Shown here one piece after another: positions 47,544 through 60,280 of a DNA stretch of 64,000 nt. Under the pieces are notes generated by a model that saw only the letters and a program-made list of their open reading frames with translations, was not told the DNA's origin and made no database searches. This DNA is from Lineus longissimus (taxonomy: Eukaryota; Nemertea; Pilidiophora; Heteronemertea; Lineidae), in contig NC_088313.1 of assembly GCF_910592395.1 (NCBI RefSeq), positions 2,792,501-2,856,500 of the forward strand, given 5' to 3'. Positions within the stretch are counted from its first letter, which is position 1; every line of letters begins with the position of its first letter. The position numbers were made by a program, and so were the translations under genes.

Positions 47544-49650
47544 ATTGTACTTCGATTAATGGATCTTGTATTTCAGAACAAATCTATTCCGGTAAGAAAA
47601 GTGATTAATTTAATCCGGTCACAGGTTCAGCGATCCCGTTCCAATCGGTCATATAAAAAGGAAGCGTTGATACAATTACTAGTACGGAAACTCTCAAAAG
47701 GCACAGTGCACTACAGACGAGCAGAATGAGTAATTCGCTCGCGATCGACTCTTTAGTGCGAGAGGTTCTATGACCAGTTTCAAGCCAGGACTGAAGACGC
47801 TGCTCTTCTGTGAAAGCGCCCGTAGGCAGGACTCTTGGGAGTCGGCGCTATACATTGTACAAGACACTAATACTTGTGACTGTCAGCACCGTCAAAACGT
47901 ATCCAGAAGTATTAAGGTAGCAGGAAGGATAGGGCGTTTGTGGTTTCATACATACTGCTTCCCGCATGGAATACAGTTCTTGCGTTTTTCCGTATACTTA
48001 TACGGTAGTACTTGTCGTGTAAACTACACAAACTAATGACGTCGTTCAGAAGGCGTCACTGCGGATGCATTTGCAAGAATAACACCAGGATTATGCTGTA
48101 TGTATCCCTGTACTCCTTTCTGTTACAGGATCCCGTTTGAGAAAACTTCAGCTTCTTCACAGTTTTCGCAGCTGCCCATTTTGGTCTGCGCCTGGTGGGC
48201 AAACATTCTTTATCAACTACTTGATAACTATATATTGAGAAAAGATCACACAAATATCAAAATGTGAGATAATTTTGAGGAGAACTACTTTGGCCGATTC
48301 ACTCTGCCACTCGCGCGACCTCGTCATAATCGTCACGATGTGACGACGAGGATTGATTTTTCAATATGGCGACCTAGAATGGTATTCGAGAGACTACGTC
48401 CGTTCCCTAGCCTCGTTGTCCCAAGTAGCCCAACTGATATTAGTTGAAAATTATACCGCAGATCTGGAGAATAAAGACGTTCCTGAGAATTGTCGAGCTA
48501 GTTACTTCGGAAGATCTGGTGAAAACGGATTGTTTTATTGAACGTTGTTGGTATAGTCGAAAGGATGATTTCATGACGAGGATCATCGTAATAATGCGAA
48601 CTGTTGGTGTGATACTGACCAGTCGGATACTGCTGTTATCAATCCCTTATCCTAGGTTCATTTGCTGGCTGCAACGCGAGTTGGTCAATAGATGATAGTG
48701 ATAAATATATAGATGGATGTCGTTTGGAAAGAACGATAATTGCTTCTAAAAAGACCATACAGTTAATCAATTATCGGTAAAACTATCTATTGAATTCTAA
48801 ATTTCTATTTCACTTCAGGTGATCAGGACGCTCCAGATTCAGACCGAGTTGTTTCTCGCCACAACTGGGACAAAGACACTCTAATATTCTTTCTAGTCCT
48901 CTTGATCAATGAGCAACGAAAAAATACACTACACCCATACCACTAAAATGTGAAGACGACATTAACACATGTACAATGTAGTTATAGAGATATGAAAAGG
49001 TATATTTTCACAAATCAACCCCTCAATGAATGCAACTGAGTTGGTCAGTAACCCACCAGCACAGTAGCCAGAATGCAGTATGGCGGTATATGATAATGAA
49101 GAGCCTATGTAACATTATGGTTATGAAGATACAACCCACAGGGATGTTTCATTAAACATAATTATGATAAAAATGTCGCACAAGAGAAAGACCGTTGTCA
49201 CTCAACCTCGTTTACCCAGGGGTCATTGCGCGCTCCTGAATGCTAATCAAGTAGACCCCGGATGTAGAGGTTGCAGCTTGGTGCCTCGCTGGCATGTGGC
49301 TGCTGCCGTAATAAATATCATGTGACCCGGAACCATCGCCCTGACCAATCATGGTTGTTATGCTGAAATGGACATCATTTTGGTACCAGGCCATAATTAC
49401 CAAATTTCCGACGACTGCTTTTTTATGGCGGATTGCGGTCAAACCCTAATCATTTGTTCTAACTGAATTCTTTGCCTGCTTCAAATAGAGCAGCATTGAA
49501 CCATGTTGGTACAGAGGACCTGGTCATATCAACAACACTGCTGAGGAAACATCTGAATTCGTTTTGGTCATTATTTGGAAGGGATACTGAACAATTCAGT
49601 AAAGGGTTCTTTCTATTCTCCGTGCAAAAAATGACGTGTAATTTTTTTTA
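47544..49650. other. Unit 3 distal segment
   Basis: It repeats the unassigned part of unit 1, with the candidate exon at 48377-48541. At 47900-47947 a stub of about 45 bp from the start of element A remains, fused directly to host sequence that in other units lies about 250 bp further right. Confidence 0.6.
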
Positions 49651-52446
49651 TATCAAACAACCACCTAAACATGATACCACTGGGCACATTCAGGTATACA
49701 AACAGGGTACAACACCTTCACCTCACTGGTAACACCCTGGGGGACTTCACTGGTAAAGAAGACTTCAAGGATCTGCCAGAGCTAAAGGAACTCCGGTCGA
49801 ATCATTTTAGATTTGGTTGTATGGCCCCACAAGTCCCCGAAGAGAATTGTTTTCCAAAGATGGACCCGTTCTCTTCCTGCACTGATCTCATCCGCATAGG
49901 CGCCTTGCGGATCTTTCTGTGGATACTTGGGACCATTGCTGTGGGCGGAATATCCTCGTACTCCTCCTGAGGATATTGACAAAGGAACCAACGACGGCGA
50001 ACACCACGATCATCACAAGCCTCGCCGTGTCCGACCTCCTCATGGGCGTGTACTTGTACATCATCGCGGCTGCGGACACCACATTCAGGGGGTACTACAT
50101 CGAGGTTGACTGGACCTGGAGGGAGGGCATCGGATGTAAGATTGCCGGATTCCTCTCTGTCTTATCAAGCGAGGTGTCCGTCTTCACTTTGACTGTCATG
50201 TCAGTGAATCGTTTCCTGGTTGTGGTGTTCCCGTTCAGCAAGCAAAAGATCAACTTCAAGAAGGCGAAGATATTGGTGGCATCAATATGGATCTTTGGGG
50301 TCATTTTAGCCGGTGCACCGTTCTGTGTTGACTACTTGCGACATTCGTACTATTCAAGATCTGGCGTCTGCCTCTCGCTCCACCAGACATCAGAACCCGC
50401 CCCAGGCTGGGAGTACTCGGTCGCCATCTTTTTAGGACTCAACCTCGTTGCGTTCATGATCATCGCTGTACTATACACTTGGATGTACGTCATCATCAAA
50501 TGCTCTGTCGATATGATGAAACACAAGACCAGTCGGAAGAAGGGAGAGAACAAGGAACTAGTCGTTGCCCTCAACGTCCTGACTGACTTTGCTTGCTGGA
50601 TGCCCATCATAATTCTAGGTGAGTAAATATTGGCACATTCGTGTTGAACAGGTTTCAAGCAGAACAACTACACGTCCACTAGTGTTTGACACTCCCGACT
50701 CAAACACCAAATATGTTAATGATAGTGCTCATGTCGAACAAACAGTACCGTTTGAGGAGTAAACCAAATCATTGGAGCATATTTCACGATTAATTCGCAT
50801 AATTGGACACCATCGCCACAACTTGGATGCCTCTTTACAAACCCTTTCTGGAATCCATGCATGTAGGTGCTGACCTCAAACAGGGTCTACCCTGGGGCCC
50901 TTTCGGTCGTATAACGTTTGCGACAACATGGTACGATACGAAATCGACTCAAGCTTGTGAGTGTAAACTTGATTGTAGTTTAGAGCATCGTAAAAATTAG
51001 ATGTGGCTGTTCAGTTCGTAATGCCAAGTTGAGGGAGGAATCATGATAATTCAGTTTCGCGTTTCGCTTTCAGGTTTGGCTGCGATCTCCGGGAAAGTCA
51101 CGATCCCTGGTGATGTCTACGCCTGGATTGCAGTATTTGTGCTGCCGATCAACAGCGCTATGAACCCAATTCTCTACACACTGTCGTCTCTCGATCGAAT
51201 CAAGTAGGTGACTTGATATTTCCTTTGGATGACTCTTACCTTGAATTATGGGTGCTCTAGATGAGCTATGGACGGATTTCATTATGATATACGGAATAAA
51301 TCAAGGATTTAAATCCGTGCTTGTGATGTTTAAGGTTACTGTTTCCTGGCTATTCCTGTGGGTTGCTATAACCTCTGTTAGAACCAAAAAGTGACTATCA
51401 GTGCCATTGTATAAGACGTTAATGGCTTCCTCATCCACAGTAGACAACTACAATAAACATACTCGTCATTTCATATTTGCTCATCAAAAGCTGGAGACTC
51501 GTATATACGGCTTTTAATCTTTGACCAGCCCTACCAAGTATTTCCAACTGAAATGTCCATCAGCTGATATAACGTTTTTCTTTTAGACTGATATGTGGAA
51601 AGAAAGAACCACAGTTGGATTACTCTTGAAGCACTAGGACGAATGTGTCTACCCATCAGTAAAAAAGCTTTAAAAAATAAGTACTTATATCAGATATTGA
51701 CTAACAGCTGATCCTCCTCTTCGCTGTCCCCCTAATGATGCAGGGTTAGAGTGAATCTAGCCCAACGATGCAGCTGATCTCACTCACTTCCTACGAGTTG
51801 ATATTTCTATGTTAACTGTAGGATTACGATACTGAGTCGTCTGTATTGCAGCACCACTCATGCACTCCAGCGCTCTCTGCATCGCGGGATACAATATCCG
51901 CGCAGCGCGCACGGCATCCCGCGTCCTCTTTGTCGTTTCCCTTCAACAACCTTAGGTTGTCATTCCATCAGTATCTTGGGAAGTTTTGCTAGTTCAGTTC
52001 AAGACACGTGTCCAAACCAATTACGCTACTGATCTTATAAGGGGGAAAATGGGATAGATCGATCAACAGGGAGAAATTGGGTTGTTATTCCGTATATTAT
52101 TTTGTTTACGATTCCTTGGGCCAGGGCAAAATTCTACCCTCATGTTTTCCAAAGATCCAAAACAGTTTGAAATTGTTTTGTGGACTCACCGACTAATATC
52201 GTGGTAACAATTCCATTTTGAGCTTTTCTTGTTTCTTGACTTTCAGTTGACGAAGATGATGAGGACGGTTCTCCTAAGGTAGTCAACTGTTACCCAGAGG
52301 GCAGTCATCTCCTGCCTTACGTGGTGGAGGAGTCCAATATGCTGAACCTCGCCCACGCCATAAAGACCGAAACGCCCTCACTGCCGCTGCGGGACATGCG
52401 CAGCGTGCTAACGGATGTGGCCAAAGCCAAGGCATCGTTGCACGTT
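49651..52446 (+). pseudogene. Receptor copy 4, frameshifted and truncated
   Basis: It starts at the same LRR breakpoint but has no LINE. One G is missing in TM1 (GGCGGAATATCC near 49945), shifting the frame. A further deletion removes most of the start of TM6 (near 50573). DRF is NRF here. TM7 (about 51075-51204) and the juxtamembrane exon (about 51588-51655) are present. The kinase-like exon is cut at about 52445 by a deletion that also removes the final exons. Confidence 0.88.
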
Positions 52447-52732
52447 GTAGGATATACCAATTGAGTGCGTCGTTTTAAAAGCTGTTAGAGACTTGCTTTC
52501 GACGAGTAATTTCATGTTAGGTTATCGACTTGACTCGATGTTGCACCACTAGATTCCATAGGCTCTCTTAATTGTATTGGCTCGATATCTTAATTTCACT
52601 TTTACATGTTCGTGTGTTCGTGTCGATAGGACAGAATTATATGGCTTTTAAGATGTTCGACAATTGATTTGCTTGTTCAACATAGACGGTGTGGCGTTTG
52701 AACTTTATACGAAGCGTCACGATGAAAACGAC

Positions 52733-53180
52733 CACACACCGATGCGTTACTATGGAAAGGACAACAAACCGAGCATCACTACGGAAAGGTCAATAAACCG
52801 AGCGTCACTATTGAAAGGACAACAAACCGAGCGTCACTATTGAAAGGACAACAAACCGAGCGTCACTATGGAAAGGTCAATAAACCGAGCGCCACTATGG
52901 AAAGGACAACAAACCGAGCATCACTATGGAAAGGTCAACAAACCGAGCGTCACTATTGAAAGGACAACAAACCGAGCGTCACTATGGAAAGAATAACAAA
53001 CCGAGCGTCACTATGCAAAGGAAAGCAAACCGAGCATCACTATGGAAAGGACAACAAACCGAGCGTCACTATGGAAAGGTCAACAAACCGAGCGTCACTA
53101 TTGAAAGGACAACAAACCGAGCGTCACTATGGAAAGGATAACAAACCGAGCGTGACTATGCAAAGGAAAACAAACCGTAT
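52733..53180 (+). repeat. 29-bp minisatellite, unit 4, expanded
   Basis: About fifteen copies of the 29-bp unit, twice as many as in units 1 and 3. Variants (GGTCAA, GGACAA, ATTGAA) occur in repeating order, indicating local re-duplication. Confidence 0.9.
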
Positions 53181-53593
53181 AAGAATCTAATGGGCGTTAT
53201 GATGCTAACCTTACCGACACGTTCTTGCTATAAGCATGCTGTAACTGGATAATTTCCAATACAACATCTATGCGCAACAGATATTTCTTTCTAACAGCAG
53301 AACCCGGCTTACACACGATATATGAGATGATATTCATAGGGCACATCTTCCTCAGTTTTATTAATGTATGTACTGAAAATAAAGATCCAGAGGTTTCGTT
53401 ATCCACCAAAAAAACAAAACTCGTGAAAATTCTATTTTTCCTGAAATCTTCGCGTATCACAAAAACGAAGAGGCGTGAAAACTCCTTGACGGTTTACAAT
53501 TATTATTTCACATTCTCCAAACAGACACAACACAATATAGTAGAACCGCCTTGTCACGCTACTATTACATGTACTGCGCGGAGTATGTTTACT

Positions 53594-53775
53594 TCATTGT
53601 CTAGACGCGTAAATTGGTTTCTGCTAGGGCAGGTTGTGTGGTCAGGGTCTTTATGGCTAAGTATAAGTGACAGAGCCTTGTAGAGGTATCATAACTAAAT
53701 CCGTTGAACGTGGAATGATGGTTGATACAGGCTTGCAAACACACCAACTTTCTGCTGCACGTCTCCGATTGCATT
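53594..53775 (-). pseudogene. PAN/Apple-domain gene copy 4, internal deletion
   Basis: Only the 3' part of the last exon remains, with an extra T near its end. At about 53774 it is fused at a GCAT sequence to the region upstream of the first exon, so the first two exons are deleted. Confidence 0.8.
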
Positions 53776-56154
53776 CCACATCTCTGCTAAAATATATAAT
53801 GCGGTAAAATGGTTCCCTCTCCAAATTGTACTCCGATTAATGGATCTTGTATTTCAGAACAAATCTATTCCGGTAAGAAAAGTGATTAATTTAATCCGGT
53901 CACAGGTGCAGCGATCCCGTTCCAATCGGTCATATAAAAAGGAAGCGTTGATACAATTACTAGTACGGAAACTCTCAAAAGGCACAGTGCACTAAAGACG
54001 AGCAGAATGAGTAACACGCTCGCGATCGACTCTTTAGTGCGAGAGGTTCTATGACCAGTTTCAAGCCAGGACTGAAGACGCTGCTCTTCTGTGAAAGCGC
54101 CCGTGAGCAGGACTCTTGGGATTGGGCGCTATACATTGTACAAGACACTAATACTAGTGACTTTCAGCACCGTCAAAACGTATCAAGTATCCGCATGGAA
54201 AATACGTATGGCGCCTACGGGTAAGTGACACGTAAGTAGGACATAAAATTGAGCTTCAGCATCGATTTCATCCGTGTGCAATTTGTAAACAGCTGAAGAG
54301 ATACCAGGCAATGCAAAACCTCTAATTTCTTCAAAAAACACATCAACGTGATCTACAATATTTCTCAAATCATGATATCATAGAGATAGAAGATGGAAGA
54401 GTCTCAATTTAGCTGCAAATGCAAGTTAAATTGTTCAATTTCATACATACTGCTTCCCGCATGGAATACAGTTCTTGCGTTTTTCCGTATACTTATACGG
54501 TAGCACTTGTCGTGTAAACTACACAAACCAATGACGTCGTTCAGAAGGCGTCACTGCGGATGCATTCGCAAGAATGGCACTAGGATTATGCTGTATCTAT
54601 CCCTGTACTCCTTTCTGTTACAGGATCCCGTTTAAGAAAACTTCAGCTTCTTCACAGTTTTCGCAGCTGCCCATTTTGGTCTGCGCCTGGTGGGCAAACA
54701 TTCTTTATCAACTATTTGAAAACTATATATTGAGAAAAGATCACACAAATATCAAAAAGTGAGATAATTTTGAGGAGAACTACTTTAGCCGATTCACTCT
54801 GCCACTCGCGCGACCTCGTCATAATCGTCACGTGGTGACGACGAGGATTGATTTTTCAATAAGGCGACCTGGAATGGTATTCGAGGGACTACGTCCGTTC
54901 CCTAGCCTCGTTGTCCCAAGTAGCCCAACTGATATTAGTTGAAAATTATACCGCAGATCTGGAGAATAAAGACGTTCCTGAGAATTGTCGAGCTAGTTAC
55001 TTCGGAAGATCTGACCTACAAAGAGATTTGTTCTATTGAACGTTGTTGGTATAGTCGAAAGGATGACTTCACGGCGAGGATCATCGTAATAATGCGAATA
55101 ATGCGGAATAATGGTGTGATACTGACTAGTCGGATACTGATGTTATCAATCCCTTATCCTAGGTTCATTTGCTGGCTGCAACGCGAGTTGATCAATAGAT
55201 GATAGTTATCAATATATAAATGGATGTCGTTTGGAAAGAACGATAATTGCTTCTAAAAAGACCATACAGTTAATCAATTATCGGTAAAACTATCTATTGA
55301 ATTCTAAATTTCTATTTCACTTCAGGTGATCAGGAGGCTCCAGATTCAGACCAAATTGTTTCTCGCCACAACTTGGACAAAGACACTCTAATATTCTTTG
55401 TAGTCCTCTTGATCGATGAGCAAAGAAAAAATACACTACATCCATACCACTGAAATGTGAAACGACATTAATACATGTACAATGTAGTTATAGAGATATG
55501 AAAAGGTATATTTTCACAAATCAACCCCTCAATGAATGCAACTGAGTTGGTCAGTAACCCACCAGCACAGTAGCCAGAATGCAGTATGGCGGTATATGAT
55601 AATGAAGAGCCTATGTAACATTATGGTTATGAAGATACAACCCACAGGGATGTTTCATTAAACATAATTATAATAAAAATGTCGCACAAGAGAAAGACCG
55701 TTCTCACTCAACCTCGTTTACCCAGGGGTCATTGCGCGCTCCTGAATGCTAATCAAGTAGACCCCGGATGTAGAGGTTGCAGCTTGGGTGCCTCGTTGGC
55801 CTGTGGCTGCTGACGTAACAAATATCATGTGACCAGGAACCATCGCACTGACCAATCATGGTTGTTATGCTGAAATGGACATCATTTTGGTACCAGGTCA
55901 TAATTACCAATTTCCGACGACTGCTTTTTTATGGCGGATTGCGGTCAAACCCTAATCATTTGTTCTAACTGGATTCTTTGCCTGCTTCAAATAAAGTAGC
56001 ATTGAACCATGTTGGTACAGAGGACCTGGTCATATCAACACCACTGCTGAGGAAATATCTGAATTCGTTTTGGTCATTATTTGGAAGGGATACGGAACAA
56101 TTCAGTAAAGGGTTATTTCTATTCTCCGTGCAAAAATGACGTGTAATTTCTTTT
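53776..56154. other. Unit 4 distal segment
   Basis: It repeats the unassigned part of unit 1 without element A or B insertions. The candidate exon is at 54865-55039. It ends at the tandem junction of unit 5. Confidence 0.5.
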
Positions 56155-56332
56155 ATATCAAACAACCACCTAAACATGAAACCATGGGCACATTCAGGTA
56201 TACAATTCAATTCAATTCAAATAAGACTTATATAGCGCAATTATCCAATAACGTATGATTGCTCGGCTACGCTTTGAAAACAAAGTCACCATAATCTCGA
56301 CTTCAGCACCTTTTTGAATGTGTTCACAGTTG
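56155..56332 (+). pseudogene. Receptor copy 5 stub with start of L2-like LINE
   Basis: About 50 bp of the truncated LRR exon is followed at 56206 by the same L2-like insertion as in units 2 and 3. This is cut after about 127 bp, where the next LINE begins. It marks the right end of the array in this window. Confidence 0.85.
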
Positions 56333-56394
56333 CTACGTGTAGTTTGTGTTATACATTTAAGTACATGTACTAGTACTCGGAAGTAAACGACACC

Positions 56395-58175
56395 ATGTCG
56401 GAAATTTCGTCACGGACGAGCGAATCCGAAGGATTAGGAGCAAGCCAAGCGTCAACTTGCTCCAACGACTTCTTACCACCTGATCAAGGTTGGTATGATC
56501 GTTTCGATACAGAACTTTCTAATAAGCCAAGGGACACATACGTTGAGAAACTAATTGACATAGCTGATACCAACTTGTGTCTGATCGAGCTTTATAGATC
56601 CAGACTTTACGAAAAAGCAAAAACTGTAAGATCTGATTGTACCATCGCCGAACCGCTAAAGAAACGCAAGTCGACAAAGGTTGACAAATCTCAAAAGTAT
56701 GCGGACGACTGTTATCTTCTGCAGTCTTTTATTGATGGAGCCTCCTTAATGGAACTCAAAGATGTTCTCAAATCAAAACGTCAATCGCCAAGTGAGACAC
56801 AACAAACAACTCAAGACCCCAACAACACGTCGAGTAATCACGTTACGGCTAATCCAGCAGAGAACAGCATTGTCCCGCCTCTTGAACACGGTCACATTAC
56901 AACGCCAACACCAAATTCGGACAATGGTCAAGGCACGTGCGACCATTGTCCCTGCCTCGCAAAACTAATCAATACTGTTGACAGGATCGAAATCGAACTA
57001 CAACAAGTGAAAAAGGACAATACAGGAACCACAAGTCCAAACGTGGACATCAAGAAACTAAAAGAATTCGTGAAAACTACAAACGCGAACATTACTTCGA
57101 ATAAAACAACAGTCGCAGAAATAAACCTTAGCTTAGAAACAATGTCGGCATCAAGTGATGCACGTTTCACCGACTTGACTGAGGAAAATAATTCTTTAAA
57201 AGGCCGAATGCTCCAAACTCAGATCAGCTCTCCTTGCGTCACAAGCAGAATTTAGTGCGCTGTCCGAAAAGCTCAAGGATATTAACAAGAATTCAAAATT
57301 AGCGCTCCAAAAATGTGGAGTATACGACGATCTACCACGTGAATTTAACGAGGTGAAATTAGCTGTTGATCGCATAAAGGACATACGAGATTCGGGTGTT
57401 GCAAAGCTAAGAAGTGATCTAAAGGTACTAAGAAACGAGTTTAAAGCCGATGACAAGCAAACGCCCAATTGTGATTGCGACTCGAAACTAACTGATTTGC
57501 GCAAATCAGTCGATATGATACGCTCAAAATTCAATGTTCTGGATCGAGAAACCCAGGCCATAAGAAAGGAACCCCGTTATGCTGATCGTGTCCGTATGGA
57601 ATCACCCACATCACCATCTTCGAGAATCAAGAAGGCATCCTCCCAACCAGTGATTGTCCATTCGAATCACAGCAAGGAGACACAAGCGGCTTCTCCTACG
57701 AATCATCCAGACACTTCAAACGAGACAGAGGCTGCGCCGTCCGGCAAACCAAAAGACGCGACTCGTATCGAGAAAGAGATTCGAAATCCATCGCAAACTG
57801 CTGAAGAATCGCCACCAAGGGCTATCGGAACCGTAATCTTTACGAACCAATGTGCGGCTCAGAAACAAACGAATACTCATACCGTTCTATCTGATTCAAC
57901 GAAACGGTTCAGTGATGAATTCTCAGGTGAAATCAGAAAAATCGCAAAAAAGAGCTGTAGTCTTCGTTGGTCGCATCTCCCTAAGTAGCAAAGTACACGC
58001 ATTAGTTAACTTTCTAGAAAATCAAGGTATAAATACACCAATGGTTCGGCTCATACAAAGCAAGAACCGAGGCACGCAGTCAGCCAAAGTAATTGTGGAT
58101 GAAAGAGACAAAGATGTTCTCCTAGCAGAGCATTTTTGGCCCGAAGGTATCATGTGCCGTGAGTGGTTTGACTAG
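56395..58175 (+). pseudogene. LINE ORF1
   Basis: The frame at 56395-57255 is followed by a shift to 57353-57988 and another to the frame ending at 58175. The first part has CDHCPCLAKL followed by long polar helices, probably coiled coil. The last part (VVFVGRISLSSKVHALVNFL to WPEGIMCREW) resembles the RNA-binding C-terminal domain of LINE ORF1 proteins. Confidence 0.7.
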
Positions 58176-58190
58176 CGCTTTCTCACCATA

Positions 58191-59255
58191 ATGTCCATAC
58201 CAAATAATCAACCAAACTCATTTCGCATTGCATGTTGGAACGCTCGCGGTGCAATGTATAGGGCCAATTATATAGACCATCTTCTCATGTCACGCAACTT
58301 AGACATACTTGGAATCTGTGAGCATTGGCTATACCCGGACTCACTTAAATTTCTAGATACAATCAACAGTAGCTACAAATCGTACGGTGTGTCAGACAAT
58401 GATCTTCTTTCGTCGCATATGAATCGCAGGGGGAAGGGAGGTGTAGCAATCATGTGGCACAAAACCCTTTCCCCTTTGATATGAACACTAGATATAGAGG
58501 GTGACCGAATCGTCGGAATATGTGTTAGCATCCCAAATCGCAGACCCACTTTTATCCTTATGGTATATCTACCAAGCGTCAATCATCCAGTGGAGTTATT
58601 CGTAGAATATGTTGACTACCTTGCCGAAGTGCATGATGTATATGACTCGGTTGGAAACGTAATCGTATTAGGAGATGTAAACGCTCAAATCACAGAAGAG
58701 AGAATGCCAATAAGGCCGAACTGCCAAAGAACGCGCGTGCTAACAGCCTTTCTTAATAATGCTAACTTGCACTCAATTCCTGTCAGCTCCTGTTGTAAAG
58801 GGTCAATATTTACATTTGACCCGTACGAAGGCTCCCACAAGACGCTCATAGATCACATCTGTGTGAGCTCGGTAACACTAGAACATTCGAAGGACAATGA
58901 GGTAATCGATGATGAAACCCTCAATACATCAGATCACCTCCCAGTCTTCTCCGTGATTATGACATGTGCCTGCGAGAATAGAAACGTAAAGCAAACAGAT
59001 AATCGCGAAAATATGAAAAGACCGAAACGTACAACATTTCATTGGGCACGTTGTATCCGGTCAAACTTCCAAAGAATCGAGCATTATTGCGCAGCCCTAA
59101 AAGCTACGTTGCCAGCATTCGAGTCCAGCCCCTCAGCCTCAAACTGTGATGTTGATGACCACTACAATCAAATCATAAGCGCCATGGTAAATGCTGCCGA
59201 GCTGTCTATTCCGAAAAGCAATCTCAACAAAAGACTCCGTCCGTATTGGAACTAG
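58191..59255 (+). pseudogene. LINE apurinic-type endonuclease, one stop
   Basis: The endonuclease motifs are in order: IACWNARG, CEHWL with the catalytic Glu, GDVNAQI, and SDHLPVFSV at the end. A TGA at 58482-58484 breaks the frame; the rest continues in the frame of 58560-59255. The same polyprotein would have continued into the RT at 60281 before the palindrome inserted. Confidence 0.82.
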
Positions 59256-59326
59256 TGCTTAAAAGACCTGCATACAAAAATGCGTCAATAACGCCATGCT
59301 TGGGTCTTAGCGGGAAAACCCAGATA

Positions 59327-60278
59327 GGCCATGGGACGAGTGGAAAAAATGTGTCTAGAAAAAGGATTCCGTTTTACAAATTAGCGGGCAAATTGAAAAC
59401 AGTCGTTTTTGGGTAATATGGGGGTACTGATTTCAAAAATCAATTTTCTCCGGCGTAAACTTGCACATTAAGTCAGAAATGAGACCCTCAATAGGGCCTA
59501 TTAATGTCCCAAAGTAGGGGTCAAAAAGTTGATGTCATCGAAACATGTCAACATGGGTATCAAAATGAAGGTCTATGGGGGTACTTTAACATTGCATAGT
59601 TTTTGGCCCCCTTAACGAACCGTGGGACCCCCCAGGGAGGGTTAAAAAGGGCAAAAGTGGTAACTTTGACCCTGTCCCACGATCTTCATAGGGACTATAA
59701 ATGGATAAAAACTGTTTTATTTGACAGTAATCGTATAGACCTTCAAAATGATACCCATGACAACACTCTCGGGGTAAGGGTTGCCGAGATAGTAATTTTG
59801 ACCCCTTTTTAGGCTCCAAATTTAAGATCTCGAAAACCTTTGCCCAAGGGTGTCGTCATGGGTATCTATGAAAAGGTCTATGTGAGTACTGTCGAATAAA
59901 GCAGTTTTTATCCACATGCGGTGCCCATGAAGCTCATGGGAGGCGGTCAAAGTTTCCACTTTTGACCTTTTTGACCCTCCCTGGGGGGTCCCACGGTTCG
60001 TTAAGGGGGCCAAAAACTATGCAATGTTAAAGTACCCCCATAGACCTTCATTTTAATACCCATGTTGACATGTTTCGATGACATCAACTTTTTGACCCCT
60101 ACTTTGGGACCATTAGGCCCTATTAAGGGTCTCATTTCTGACTTAATGTGCAACTTTACGCGGGAGAAAAATTGATTTTTGAAATCAGTACCCCCATATT
60201 ACCCAAAAACGACTGTTTTCAATTTGCCCGCTAATTTGTCAAACGGAACTTCACATTTTTCACACTCGTCCCATGGCC
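59327..60278. mobile_element. 952-bp palindromic DNA element with TA target duplication
   Basis: The whole element is a near-perfect inverted repeat centred at about 59802. Its ends are GGCCATGGGACGAGTG and the complement, flanked by TA on each side (59325-59326 and 60279-60280), as for Tc1/mariner-type insertions. Arms match over nearly 475 bp with scattered differences. No coding capacity. It splits the LINE between endonuclease and RT. Confidence 0.88.
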
Positions 60279-60280
60279 TA

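Noticed and set aside
52926-53190. Open frames across the minisatellite (also at 10680, 44877 and 44902)
   Set aside because: The 29-bp unit happens to be free of stops in several frames; the peptides are simple repeats read in shifting frames.
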